The translations under genes were made by a program, and so were the position numbers. 64,000 bases of DNA from Sphingopyxis panaciterrulae (lineage in GTDB: Bacteria > Pseudomonadota > Alphaproteobacteria > Sphingomonadales > Sphingomonadaceae), in NCBI RefSeq assembly GCF_014199295.1, contig NZ_JACIJH010000005.1, forward strand, positions 152,823-216,822, read 5' to 3'. Every line of letters begins with the position of its first letter. Position 1 is the first letter of the stretch. Under the pieces are notes generated by a model. The model saw nothing but the letters and a program-made list of their open reading frames with translations, made no database searches and was not told the DNA's origin. This document shows, in pieces, positions 17,056 to 25,766 of this stretch.

Positions 17056-18243
17056 TTACTCCCACGCCAGATGCAGATGTTCGAGCGCCATCACGCTGCC
17101 GCCGCGGCAGCTTTCGTCGCCCTTTTCGATTTGCCGGAAATGGCCGATGCGGCCGAACCACGCGCGATAGAAGACGATCAACTCCATCCGCGCGAGATGC
17201 AGGCCAAGGCAGGTGTGGATGCCCGATCCGAACGCCGCGTGGCGGTAGAATTGCCGTTCGACCGATACCGTCTTCGGGTCCTCGGCGAGATCTTCGTCCC
17301 AGCCGACGAGCGGCAGCGGCGCGAGGATAGAGTCGCCCGCGAAAAGCCGCACCCCTTCGAGCTCGGTATCCTCCACGATATAGCGCGGGGTCGCGACGAA
17401 GGCATAGCGGCGCAGCAGTTCCTCGACCATGCTGGGGATCACCACCGGATCGTCGATCGCGCGCTGGCGCAGGCCGTCGTCATGCGCGAGATGGCGCATG
17501 CCGAAGCTCATCGCGTTGGTCACCGTGTCGAGCCCCGCGAGGAACATCAGGAAGCCGATCGACATCAGTTCCTCAAAGCTCGGCTGGCGGCCGTCGATCT
17601 CGCTGGCGATGATCTTCGAGATCATGTCGTCGCGCGGCTCGGCCATCCGCGCCCGGATCAGCTCGGTCAGATGCCCCAATATCTGCTGCGCGAGCGCGTT
17701 GCGCTCCTCGTTGCTCGCCTGCGAGTTGAAAAAGGAGACGACGAGCCGGCGGAATTCGTCGAACCGCTCCATCGGAAAACCGAACAATTCCATGAAGACC
17801 GCGACCGGAAGGCGCGAGGCGATGGCGGCGACGAATTCGCATTCGCCGCTCCCCGCCACCTCGCCGAGCAGCCGGTCGGTCCACTCGGCGACGCGGGCTT
17901 CGAGTGGCTCGATCGCCTTCGATTCGAAGAAGGGGCGCAGCATCTGCCGATAGGGCCGGTGCTCGGGCGGGTCGAGCATCTCGGGGATCATCTTCGGCTG
18001 GTTCGGATTGGGCGGGATGGACAGATAGCGGCTCGAGAAGATTTCCGGGTGCCGCACGACATGCTGCACCGCCGCACCGGTATTGCACACCCAGTGGCCG
18101 CCATGCGCGTTGGTCCAGAAAACCGGCGGTGCGGTCTCCTTCAGCTCCCAATAGCGCGCGTGACAGTCGGCGAGCACGCCGGGGTCGGCGACATAGTCGA
18201 ACTCATAGACCGGCGAACGCGCCGGCACCTGCGACTCGGTCAT
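17056..18243 (-). CDS. Cytochrome P450 (bacterial soluble class I type)
   Basis: A 395-residue P450. Heme motif FGSGIHTCLG with Cys345; ExxR at 275-278 (ELLR); I-helix AGLDTVT at 236-242, where Asp-Thr hold the acid/alcohol pair. It needs ferredoxin and reductase partners, none of which is in the window. Likely role: hydroxylation of a hydrophobic substrate, the product passing to the downstream aldehyde dehydrogenase and SDR. The gene is divergent from a TetR gene across a 62-bp region containing a strong palindrome, so expression is probably TetR-controlled. Confidence 0.92.
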   Translation of the reverse strand: MTESQVPARSPVYEFDYVADPGVLADCHARYWELKETAPPVFWTNAHGGHWVCNTGAAVQHVVRHPEIFSSRYLSIPPNPNQPKMIPEMLDPPEHRPYRQMLRPFFESKAIEPLEARVAEWTDRLLGEVAGSGECEFVAAIASRLPVAVFMELFGFPMERFDEFRRLVVSFFNSQASNEERNALAQQILGHLTELIRARMAEPRDDMISKIIASEIDGRQPSFEELMSIGFLMFLAGLDTVTNAMSFGMRHLAHDDGLRQRAIDDPVVIPSMVEELLRRYAFVATPRYIVEDTELEGVRLFAGDSILAPLPLVGWDEDLAEDPKTVSVERQFYRHAAFGSGIHTCLGLHLARMELIVFYRAWFGRIGHFRQIEKGDESCRGGSVMALEHLHLAWE

Positions 18244-18265
18244 TCATCCTCTCCTCTTGACGCAA

Positions 18266-18281
18266 GTAAACGGTCGTTTAC
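18266..18281. promoter_or_regulatory. TetR-type operator GTAAACG-GT-CGTTTAC
   Basis: A 16-bp inverted repeat with perfect 7-bp arms lies in the short P450/TetR divergent region, 23 bp from the P450 start and 25 bp from the TetR start. Position and symmetry fit an autoregulated TetR repressor controlling both directions. Confidence 0.7.
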
Positions 18282-18305
18282 ATAAGGAGTCAACAGGGAG
18301 CGCAT

Positions 18306-18866
18306 ATGGCGACGAAGATCGAGATCCCCGCGCGCGATGCGGACCGGACGCGGCAGGCGATCCTTGACGCCGCGCAGCAGGTTTTCGCCGAAAAGGGCTT
18401 TGCGGAGGCGGGGGTGCGCGACATCACCGCGCGCGCGGGCGTCAATCCGTCGCTCGTCAGCCGCTATTTCGGCGGCAAGCTCAAACTGTTCGAGGCGGCG
18501 CTCGATGCCGTGCTCGACGCGCGGCTGATGACCGACCTTCCGCGGCAGGGGTTCGGCCGCCTGATCGTCGCGCGTTTCGCTGATGAAGACGACCGGGTCA
18601 GCCCGCTGCCGATGCTGTTCCGGGCGGCCGCCGACAGCGAGGCGCGCGCGGTGGCGCAGCGCCTGCTCCGCGACCGGGTGTTCGAACCGTTGCAGAAATG
18701 GTTCGGCGGCGAAGGAGCGGATGTGAAGGCGGCGCGCTTCATGATGGTCTCGCTCGGCTTCTTCGCCTATCGCGACCAACTGCCGCTCGCGGAATTCGCG
18801 GGCGCCGTCGAGCCCCGCCTTCGCCGGTGGCTGGAAGAGGAGTTCCAGGCCATCGTCGATGACTGA
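18306..18866 (+). CDS. TetR family transcriptional regulator
   Basis: A 186-residue TetR-type repressor. The N-terminal helix-turn-helix reads TRQAILDAAQQVFAEKGFAEAGVRDITARAGVNPSLVSRYFGGK (residues about 12-57), followed by a divergent all-helical ligand domain with DxDRVSPLPMLFRAAADSEARAV, similar to the C-terminal domains of other acyl/alkane-related TetR proteins. It faces away from the P450 operon and has the GTAAACG/CGTTTAC palindrome immediately upstream. The preferred ligand cannot be deduced. Confidence 0.9.
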   Translation: MATKIEIPARDADRTRQAILDAAQQVFAEKGFAEAGVRDITARAGVNPSLVSRYFGGKLKLFEAALDAVLDARLMTDLPRQGFGRLIVARFADEDDRVSPLPMLFRAAADSEARAVAQRLLRDRVFEPLQKWFGGEGADVKAARFMMVSLGFFAYRDQLPLAEFAGAVEPRLRRWLEEEFQAIVDD

Positions 18867-18872
18867 CATGAC

Positions 18873-19760
18873 TCAGGCCGCGAGCAGCGCCGTGCGCTCG
18901 GCCGGTGCGACATGCTGCAGCAGATGCGCCCGCTTCAGGCAAAAATGCGGATAGGCCTCGTCGGTCATGCCGATCCCGCCGTGAATCTGGATATTGGCGC
19001 GGCCATTGTCGAGCGCCGCCTGGTCGGCGAGCCGTTTCGCGGCGGCGACATGGAACGCCGCACCGGCATCGCCCGCATCGAGCGCGCAGGCGGCATAATA
19101 GAGCTGCGACCGCGCGACGGCGCAGCGAACCGCCATGTCGGCGCACAGATGCTTGATCGCCTGGAACCAGCCGATCGGCCGCTCGAACTGCTCGCGAACC
19201 TGTGCATAGGCCGCCGCCATGTCGCGCGCCGCGTCGGCGGCGCCGATGGCATAGGCGGCGGCAAGGATCTGAAGATGGAGCGCCGCGTGCGGGTGGTCGA
19301 TAGCCACAATCGTCAACGGACCGGCGATCCGGGTCAATGTCGCCGACTGGTCGAGCGACGGCGCGGATGGCGGCGCCTCGCCGATCTCGAAATGCCCCAG
19401 GGCGCCGCCGAAGAGGCCGAGCGCATGTGTCGCTCCCTCGCCATCGAAGAGGCGCGCGCCGCCGTCCGCGGGCAGGGCGAGCGCAACCTTGACCGTCGCG
19501 CCCGTCCAGCGCGCCGCGACCGCGCTGGACAGCAGCGCCACCGGCGCAAGGAAACGGCCGAGCTCGGCGAACACCAGCGCCTCGGTCGCGTGATCGAGGT
19601 CCATTCCCGGCGCGGTCATGCCGGTCCAGCCCATGGCTTCAAGTTGCTGCCACAGCCCGGCGGGACGCGCGCGCGCGGCTTCGAGCGGCATATTGTCGCG
19701 GCACCAGTCGGCGGTTGCAGTCTGGAAGACGGTCTGCTCGTCGTTCGGCGTCAGGTCCAT
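18873..19760 (-). CDS. Short acyl-CoA dehydrogenase, probable small subunit of a heteromeric enzyme
   Basis: At 295 residues it is much shorter than the usual 380, with a reduced middle domain. The C-terminal helices are typical: YAQVREQFERPIGWFQAIKHLCADMA and IQIHGGIGMTDEAYPHFCLKRA. Short subunits paired with a full-length partner encoded next door are the hallmark of the alpha2beta2 FadE enzymes of steroid side-chain degradation (ChsE1-ChsE2, FadE26-FadE27), where two half-sites make one active site. The full-length partner starts upstream, ending 58 nt before this gene. The heteromer is inferred from this architecture. Confidence 0.85.
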   Translation of the reverse strand: MDLTPNDEQTVFQTATADWCRDNMPLEAARARPAGLWQQLEAMGWTGMTAPGMDLDHATEALVFAELGRFLAPVALLSSAVAARWTGATVKVALALPADGGARLFDGEGATHALGLFGGALGHFEIGEAPPSAPSLDQSATLTRIAGPLTIVAIDHPHAALHLQILAAAYAIGAADAARDMAAAYAQVREQFERPIGWFQAIKHLCADMAVRCAVARSQLYYAACALDAGDAGAAFHVAAAKRLADQAALDNGRANIQIHGGIGMTDEAYPHFCLKRAHLLQHVAPAERTALLAA

Positions 19761-19818
19761 GCGGAGGCTTTCGTTCCCGGGTTCCGGCCCGCGCCGGGGT
19801 GCGATGCCCGCTGCGCGC

Positions 19819-20970
19819 TCATCGCGATTTCGGCAGGCCAAGCAGCCGCTCGCCGATGATATCGCGCTGAATCTGCGCGCTGCCGCCGGCGATGGTCGCG
19901 GCGAAACCGCGCAGATAGTCGGCGACGGCATCGTCGTCGCCATAGCGAAAGTCGAGGATGTCGGCCCCTTTCAGCAACACCGCCATGCGCTCCAGCCGCT
20001 GGCCGAGTTCGGATGTGAAGAGTCGGATCACCGACGCCTCCGCTCCCGGCTGGCCGGTGCGGACGACATGGGAGATATTGCGATAGGTCATCGCACGCAC
20101 CGCCGCGACCTCGGCGCGCATCTGCGCCAACTGGTCGGCGACGCGATCGTCTTTCATCATGCCGTTCGCGCGCGCCGCGGCGATCAGCTCCTCGATCTCC
20201 TGGCTCTGCTTGACCTGATCGGCGATGAAGCCGGTGCCGCGCTCGAAGCTGAGGGTCGACATCGCCACCTTCCACCCGTTGCCGAGCCCGCCGACCACAT
20301 TGGCCAGCGGGATGCGGACATCGTCGTAAAAGACCTCGGCGAACTCGGTCTGCCCCGACATCTTGCGGATCGGCCGCACGGTGATTCCCGGCGCGTGCAT
20401 GTCGCAGATGACCCAGCTCAGTCCAGCGTGCCGCCGCGATCCGTCTTCGGTACGCAGCACCAGTTCCTGCCAGTCGGCGACATGGGCGAAGCTCGTCCAG
20501 ATCTTCGATCCGTTGACGATCAGTTCGTCGCCCTCGATCCGCCCGCGCGTCTTGATGCCGGCAAGGTCCGACCCCGCGCCGGGTTCCGAAAAGCCCTGGC
20601 ACCAGATCGCCTCGCCCTTCAGGATACGCGGCAGGTGATAGGCTTTCTGCGCCTCGCTCGCATTAAGGATCAGCGTCGGGCCGCCATGGTTGATGCCGAC
20701 GAAATTGGCGCCGATCCACGGCGCATGCGCCTTCGCATACTCCTCCAGCCAGACGACCTGCTGGACGATCGACAGCCCGCGCCCCCCATAGTCGGTCGGC
20801 CAGTTGATGCCCGCCCAGCCGGCGTCGAACAGCCGCCGCTGCCACGCCTTGTCGAAATCGATCGCGTCGGCCGCGTTCAGCGGGCGCTTCTCCGCGGGGA
20901 CATGGGCGTGCAGCCAGTCGCGGCACGCTTCGCGAAAGCGCGTCTCTTCAAGGGAAAAGCCGATGTCCAT
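19819..20970 (-). CDS. Acyl-CoA dehydrogenase, large subunit-type
   Basis: A 383-residue FadE-type dehydrogenase with WCQGFSEPGAGSDLAG and NGSKIWTSFAHVADW for FAD binding. A glutamate in LSFERGTG occupies the isovaleryl-CoA-dehydrogenase-type catalytic position, while the alternative site near the C-terminus reads AGGSAQIQ and lacks it. This matches catalytic large subunits of the two-gene FadE systems. It should introduce an alpha-beta double bond into the acyl-CoA with the 295-residue subunit. The start overlaps the upstream SDR stop by 1 nt (TGATG). Confidence 0.9.
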   Translation of the reverse strand: MDIGFSLEETRFREACRDWLHAHVPAEKRPLNAADAIDFDKAWQRRLFDAGWAGINWPTDYGGRGLSIVQQVVWLEEYAKAHAPWIGANFVGINHGGPTLILNASEAQKAYHLPRILKGEAIWCQGFSEPGAGSDLAGIKTRGRIEGDELIVNGSKIWTSFAHVADWQELVLRTEDGSRRHAGLSWVICDMHAPGITVRPIRKMSGQTEFAEVFYDDVRIPLANVVGGLGNGWKVAMSTLSFERGTGFIADQVKQSQEIEELIAAARANGMMKDDRVADQLAQMRAEVAAVRAMTYRNISHVVRTGQPGAEASVIRLFTSELGQRLERMAVLLKGADILDFRYGDDDAVADYLRGFAATIAGGSAQIQRDIIGERLLGLPKSR

Positions 20971-21878
20971 CAGCCGTCCCTGCGCGTCCTGGCAATGGCG
21001 TCCTTGGCGCTGCCGCTTTCGATCGCGCGCTTGCCGAACTGTTCACGGATGGGCACGAATTCGGGCATCACCAGCGACCGCCGCAGCCAGTTGGCGGCAT
21101 CGACGACCAGCGTGTGCCCGCTGATGTAGCTTGCATAGGGCGAGCAGAGAAAGGTCGCCGCCCAGCCGAGCTCGCGTACCTCGCCCACCCGCATTCCCGG
21201 AATCGTATTGTCGCCGCGCTCGCCTTCGCGGTGGCGCGTCATATGCCCGGGCAGGTCTTCGTGCGGGAAGCGGCCCGGCGCGATGCAGTTGACGCGGATG
21301 CCGTCGGGCGCCCATTCGACCGCCAGGCTTTGCGTGAGGTTGGTGACCCCCGCCTTTGCTGCGGCCGAATGCGCGGTGCCGGGTCCGCCGGTCCAGCTAT
21401 AGGTCGCGCCGATGTTCAGGATCGCGCCGGGCCGCTTTGCCGCCAGCCGCCGCAATGCGAACTCGCGGCTGCAGTTATAGGTGCCGTTCAGGACGATATC
21501 GACCACGGTGCGAAATCCGTTCGGTGTCATCTCCTCGGCGGGCGCGGGGAAATTGCCCGCGGCGTTGTTGATGAGCACGTCGACCGGGCCGAGCTTCGCC
21601 TCGATCTCGTCGAAGGCGCGGGCGATCGCTTCGGGTTCGCGCACGTCGCAGGCGACCGCGATCGCCTCGGCGCCGACCGTGCGCATCGCGGCGAGTCCGG
21701 ATTCGAGATGGTCGGGCTTGCGGCTGAGGATCGCGACCTTCGCGCCCAGCCGGGCGAACTCGACCGCCATGCCCTTGCCGAGCCCGGTGCCGCCGCCGGT
21801 TACCGCGACCACCTGTCCGTCATAGGTCCCGTCGGGCAGCGCCTTGGCGCCGGGCGGGGGCGGGGCGGGAAGGGCCAT
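20970..21878 (-). CDS. DECR-type SDR (dienoyl/enoyl-CoA reductase-like)
   Basis: A 302-residue SDR with TGGGTGLG at 27-34 and INNAAGNFPAPAEEM at 103-117, the NAAGNF signature of 2,4-dienoyl-CoA reductases. Its active site reads Tyr160, Ser171, Lys175, spaced exactly as in mammalian DECR (Y-x10-S-x3-K) instead of YxxxK. The likely reaction is NADPH-dependent reduction of a dienoyl- or enoyl-CoA during oxidation of unsaturated side chains. It lies between the crotonase and acyl-CoA dehydrogenase genes of one minus-strand operon and is a paralogue of the protein at 9713. Confidence 0.85.
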   Translation of the reverse strand: MALPAPPPPGAKALPDGTYDGQVVAVTGGGTGLGKGMAVEFARLGAKVAILSRKPDHLESGLAAMRTVGAEAIAVACDVREPEAIARAFDEIEAKLGPVDVLINNAAGNFPAPAEEMTPNGFRTVVDIVLNGTYNCSREFALRRLAAKRPGAILNIGATYSWTGGPGTAHSAAAKAGVTNLTQSLAVEWAPDGIRVNCIAPGRFPHEDLPGHMTRHREGERGDNTIPGMRVGEVRELGWAATFLCSPYASYISGHTLVVDAANWLRRSLVMPEFVPIREQFGKRAIESGSAKDAIARTRRDG

Positions 21879-21879
21879 C

Positions 21880-22659
21880 CTATTTCCCCTTGTAGCTGGG
21901 CGCGCGCTTCTCGCGGTGCGCGGCGCGGGCTTCCTGATAATCCTCGGTCTTGAACAGATAGCTTTGCGCATAAAGCTCGGCGCGCGTGCCGGTGCGGATC
22001 GTCGGGCCGTGCATCAGATTCACCATCTCCTTGGCCATCGCCAGGTTGATCGGCGGTTTGGCCGCGATGTCTCGGGCGAGGTCCAGCGCGCGCGCGTCGA
22101 GCTCTTCGGGCGGCACGACAAAATCGACCACGCCCCATTCGAGGGCGGTCGCCGCGTCGATCGGGCGGCCGGTCATCACCATATATTTGGTGCGCGACGG
22201 ACCGATCAGCGCGGTCATCATCTGCGTGCCGCCGGTATCGGGCAGCACGCCATAGAGGATTTCGGGCAGCGCCAGCTTCAGCGTCGTGTCGCTCACCCGG
22301 ATATCGGCGGCGAGCGCGAGCTCGCATCCGCCGCCGATGACGCCTCCCTTGAGCGCGGCGACGATCGGCTTCGTCGATTCCTGCATCCGCAGGCGCCCTT
22401 CCTGGTGGCGGCGGACGAAGTGGAAGTCGCTCTCGTCCCGCGCGCGGTGGCCGAGCACCTGGGTATCGCGGCCCGAACAGAAGCTTTTGCCTGCGGCGCG
22501 AATCAGGATCGCGCTGCTTTCGCTTTCCTCGAGCGCGTCGTCGAGCCGCGTGCGGAACAGCGCCGACATGGCGTCGTCCATCGCATTGTGCCGGTCGGGC
22601 CGGTTCAACGTGAGGATATGCAGGGCACCGTCGCGCTCGCTCAGGACCAGTTCGGACAT
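21880..22659 (-). CDS. Enoyl-CoA hydratase/isomerase (crotonase) family protein
   Basis: A 259-residue crotonase: LNRPDRHNAMDDAM, CoA-binding oxyanion segment SFCSGRDTQVLG and KPIVAALKGGVIGGGCELALAADIR, then LPEILYGVLPDTGGTQMM. At the second acidic position it has PDTGG, where hydratases commonly carry Glu in PE(I/L)xxG; acidic residues Glu (LPEIL) and Asp are both available, so hydratase or isomerase are both possible. The ATG at 22659 follows GGGAGAGA. It is first in the operon with DECR-type SDR and the two acyl-CoA dehydrogenase subunits. Confidence 0.88.
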   Translation of the reverse strand: MSELVLSERDGALHILTLNRPDRHNAMDDAMSALFRTRLDDALEESESSAILIRAAGKSFCSGRDTQVLGHRARDESDFHFVRRHQEGRLRMQESTKPIVAALKGGVIGGGCELALAADIRVSDTTLKLALPEILYGVLPDTGGTQMMTALIGPSRTKYMVMTGRPIDAATALEWGVVDFVVPPEELDARALDLARDIAAKPPINLAMAKEMVNLMHGPTIRTGTRAELYAQSYLFKTEDYQEARAAHREKRAPSYKGK

Positions 22660-22693
22660 GGTCTCTCCCAAGTTTCTTTTCGGCAGGGCTTGC

Positions 22694-22712
22694 ACCACTT
22701 GTATAACTAAGT
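22694..22712 (-). promoter_or_regulatory. Motif A copy in crotonase/SDR divergent region
   Basis: Read on the minus strand, TTAGTTATACAAGTGG matches the recurrent RGTTATATAAST core with one change. It lies between the divergent crotonase (start 22659) and SDR (start 22748) genes, consistent with control of both operons. Confidence 0.5.
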
Positions 22713-22747
22713 CAATTACGTCGAAGCAAATGGGGAGAGACGAAAGC

Positions 22748-23509
22748 ATGGAGCTGAGCGGAAAGACGGCGCTCGTTACCGGGGCTTCGCGCGGCATCGG
22801 CGCGGCGATCGCGCGGCGACTCGCGGACGCCGGCGCGCATGTCGCGGTCAACTATGCGGGCAGCCGCGACGCGGCCCAGGCGCTGGTGGCGGAGATCGCG
22901 GCGACGGGCGGCAAGGCTTTCGCCGTGCAGGCCGACGTCGGTACGCTCGACGGTATCCGGTCGATGCTGAATGCCTGCGACGCGGCCTTCGGCGGCGCCC
23001 CCAATCTCGACATTCTCGTCAACAACGCCGGAGTCGGCGGCGAGGGCGACGCGGGCAGCCTGAAAAAATGCAGCGAGGAGCTGTTCGACCGCATGATCGC
23101 GGTGAACCAGAAGGCGCCGCACTTCATCACGCAATATTGCCTGGACCGGCTCCGCGACAAAGGACGCATCGTCAACATCGGGTCGCTCGGCGGCCGTTCG
23201 GCGCTGCCGCCCTTCGCCGCCTATGCCGCGACCAAGCGCGCGCTGCAGAGCCTGACGATGTCGACCGCTGTCGTCGTCGCGCCGCGCGGCATCACCTGCA
23301 ACCTCGTCGCGCCCGGCGCGGTCGATACCGAATTCAACAGCGCGCTGCTCGAAAAGCCCGGCTGGGCGGAGGGGACGGCGAAGCTCACGCCGATGAAGCG
23401 GCTCGGCGTTCCCGAAGACATCGCCGGCGCGGTAATGATGCTCGTGCGCGACGAGGCGCATTGGGTGACTGGTCAGATCGTCGAGGCGAGCGGAGGATTG
23501 TTCCTGTGA
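22748..23509 (+). CDS. SDR family oxidoreductase (tandem copy 1)
   Basis: A 253-residue classical SDR: TGASRGIG, ILVNNAGVGGEGDAGS, serine in NIGSLGGRS, YAATK and terminal VEASGGLFL. It is the first gene of a seven-gene plus-strand operon. The adjacent gene encodes an SDR of the same length that shares long identical stretches such as GAHVAxNYAGSRDAA and CDAAFGGAPNLDIL, so the two are a tandem duplication that has since diverged around the substrate loop. The reaction is presumably oxidation of a 3-hydroxyacyl-CoA or ring alcohol; the exact substrate is unknown. Confidence 0.88.
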   Translation: MELSGKTALVTGASRGIGAAIARRLADAGAHVAVNYAGSRDAAQALVAEIAATGGKAFAVQADVGTLDGIRSMLNACDAAFGGAPNLDILVNNAGVGGEGDAGSLKKCSEELFDRMIAVNQKAPHFITQYCLDRLRDKGRIVNIGSLGGRSALPPFAAYAATKRALQSLTMSTAVVVAPRGITCNLVAPGAVDTEFNSALLEKPGWAEGTAKLTPMKRLGVPEDIAGAVMMLVRDEAHWVTGQIVEASGGLFL

Positions 23510-24267
23510 GCCTCGCGGGCAAGACCGTGCTGGTCACCGGCGGCTCGCGCGGCATCGGCGCCGCGATCGTGCGGCGGCTGGGGCAGGCGGGCGCGCATGT
23601 CGCGATCAACTATGCGGGCAGCCGCGACGCGGCCGAGGCGCTGGCGGCGGAAATCGAGGCGGGCGGGGGCAGCGCTTTCGCCGTCCGGGCCGACGTTTCG
23701 ACCCTCGTCGGAATCGAGGCGCTGTTCGCCGCCTGCGACGCGGCCTTCGGCGGCGCGCCCAACCTCGACATCCTGATCAACAATGCCGGGGTCGGCCGCG
23801 GCGGCCGCGACGGCACGCTGACCGGCGCGGACGAGGCCTTGTTCGACGAACTGTTCGCGGTCAATGTGAAGGGACCGCACTTCGTGACGCAGGCGGCGCT
23901 GCCGCGGCTCCGCGACGGCGGGCGCATCGTCAACATCGGCTCGATGTCGGGCAAGGTCGGCCAGCCCTTCGCCGCGAGCTACGCGATGACGAAGCGCGCG
24001 ATCCAGAGCCTGACCTTCTCGACCGCGCTCGCGGTGGCAAAGCGGCAGATCACCTGCAACTGCATCGCCCCCGGTGCGGTCGCGACCGAATTCATTGCGG
24101 CGCTGCGTGCCCGGCCCGGCTGGGACGAGGCGACCGCGAAGCACACGCCGATGGGCCGCATCGGCGAGCCCGCTGACATTGCCGGCGCGGTGATGATGCT
24201 GCTCGGCGACGATGCCCGCTGGGTGACCGGACAGGTGATCGAGGCCAGCGGAGGGCTCGCGCTCTGA
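23506..24267 (+). CDS. SDR family oxidoreductase (tandem copy 2)
   Basis: Again 253 residues, starting with GTG in a GTGA overlap with copy 1. Motifs: TGGSRGIG, ILINNAGVGRGGRDG, NIGSMSGKVG, YAMTK, IEASGGLAL. It is a close paralogue of the preceding gene, and differences cluster in the substrate-facing segments (PFAASYAMTK against PFAAYAATK), suggesting separate stereo- or regiospecificities. Its stop shares one base with the start of the acyl-CoA synthetase (TGATG). Confidence 0.88.
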   Translation: MSLAGKTVLVTGGSRGIGAAIVRRLGQAGAHVAINYAGSRDAAEALAAEIEAGGGSAFAVRADVSTLVGIEALFAACDAAFGGAPNLDILINNAGVGRGGRDGTLTGADEALFDELFAVNVKGPHFVTQAALPRLRDGGRIVNIGSMSGKVGQPFAASYAMTKRAIQSLTFSTALAVAKRQITCNCIAPGAVATEFIAALRARPGWDEATAKHTPMGRIGEPADIAGAVMMLLGDDARWVTGQVIEASGGLAL

Positions 24268-25766
24268 TGGCGTTGATGACCGAAAAACTGCGCGCGATCA
24301 TGGCGCTCGATCCCGATCGCATCGAACTGGATTTCGAGGGGCGCGACTATAGCTGGCGCCAGATCGCCGATGCCGTTCGCGCTATCGAGGATGCTCTGGG
24401 CGCGATGGGCCTGCCAGAGGATACACGCATCGGCGTGATGCTGCGCAATCGGCCCGGCCATGTCGCCGCGACCGTCGCAGTGCTGTCGACCGATCGCTGC
24501 CTCGTCACGCTCAATCCGGCGCTTCCCGACGACCGGCTCTTTGCCGATGTCGAAGGGCTGGGGCTGCCGGCGATCATCGCCGACACGGCCGATCTTGCGC
24601 GGCCGGGGCTTGCCGAGGCGCTCGACCGCGCCGGCTCTGCGGTGATCGAGATCGGTCCGCGGCTCGACGGCGTGCGGGTGATGCGGCGCGACGTGCGGAC
24701 CGCGATGCAGACCTCGCCCGGCGTCGCGATCGAGATGTTGACCAGCGGCACCACCGGCACCCCCAAGCGGGTGCCGCTCAGCCGCGAGTCCTTCGACGCC
24801 AGCTTCCGCGGCTTCACCCGCTATGAGCGCGGGCGCAGCTTCGACGATCCGCCGACGCTCAGTTCGGGCTGCACGATGATCGTCAACCCGCTGACCCATA
24901 TCGGCGGCATCTACGGCTGCATCGCCGCGCTTGCGGCCGGGCGCAAGATCGCGCTGCTCGAAAAATTCTCGGTCGAGGCGTGGGTCGACGCGGTGAAGCG
25001 CAACCGCCCCGCGGTCGCGCCGGCGGTACCCTCGGCGGTGCGGATGCTGCTCGATGCCGACGTCGACCCCGCCGACCTTTCCAGCCTGCGCGCGCTGATC
25101 TCGGGCACCGCGCCGCTCGCGCCCGATCTGGTCGATGCCTTCCTCGAAAAATATGATATCCCGATCTGCACCAATTATGGCGCGACCGAATTTGCGGGCG
25201 CGATCGCCGGCTGGACGATCGATGATTTCCGCAAGCATTGGACCGAAAAGCGCGGTGCGGTCGGCCGGGTTCATGCTAATATCGCGGCGCGCGTCGTCGA
25301 CCCCGCCACGGGTGCGGCGCTGCCCGCCGGTGAGGAAGGGCTGCTCGAACTCAAGGGCGAACAGCTCGGCAACGGGCTTCGGTGGTTGCGCACCACCGAT
25401 CGCGCGGTCCTCGATGCCGACCATTTCCTCTTCATCCGCGGCCGCGCCGACGATGCGATCATCCGCGGCGGGTTCAAGGTCCATCCCGACGATGTGGTGC
25501 GCGCGCTGGGGGCGCACCCCGCGGTTCGCGAGGCGGCGGTGGTCGGCGTTGCCGACGCGCGGCTCGGGGCGGTGCCCGCCGCTGCGATCATCCTGAAGGA
25601 CGGTGCGGTCGCGCCCGCCCCCGACGAACTCAGGGCATGGCTCAAGGATCGGCTGATCGCCTATCAGGTACCGGTCCATTTTCGCTTCGTTTCCGATTTC
25701 CCGCGCACCCCGTCGATGAAGCCATCGGCTCCGGGGCTGCGCGCATTGTTCGAGGAGGCAGGATGA
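24267..25766 (+). CDS. Acyl-CoA synthetase (AMP-forming)
   Basis: A 499-residue ANL ligase with MLTSGTTGTPKRVPLS as P-loop, NYGATEFAGAIAGW for adenine binding, LFIRGRADDAIIRGGFKVHPDDV at the hinge, and Lys in RTPSMKPSAPGLR near the C-terminus. The hinge aspartate of TGD is replaced in the segment LRTTDRAVLDADHF, but the overall order is retained. The variant KR after TPK and the short C-terminal motif set it apart from classic fatty acyl ligases, pointing to an unusual carboxylate substrate. It is coupled on both sides to SDR genes. Confidence 0.85.
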   Translation: MALMTEKLRAIMALDPDRIELDFEGRDYSWRQIADAVRAIEDALGAMGLPEDTRIGVMLRNRPGHVAATVAVLSTDRCLVTLNPALPDDRLFADVEGLGLPAIIADTADLARPGLAEALDRAGSAVIEIGPRLDGVRVMRRDVRTAMQTSPGVAIEMLTSGTTGTPKRVPLSRESFDASFRGFTRYERGRSFDDPPTLSSGCTMIVNPLTHIGGIYGCIAALAAGRKIALLEKFSVEAWVDAVKRNRPAVAPAVPSAVRMLLDADVDPADLSSLRALISGTAPLAPDLVDAFLEKYDIPICTNYGATEFAGAIAGWTIDDFRKHWTEKRGAVGRVHANIAARVVDPATGAALPAGEEGLLELKGEQLGNGLRWLRTTDRAVLDADHFLFIRGRADDAIIRGGFKVHPDDVVRALGAHPAVREAAVVGVADARLGAVPAAAIILKDGAVAPAPDELRAWLKDRLIAYQVPVHFRFVSDFPRTPSMKPSAPGLRALFEEAG

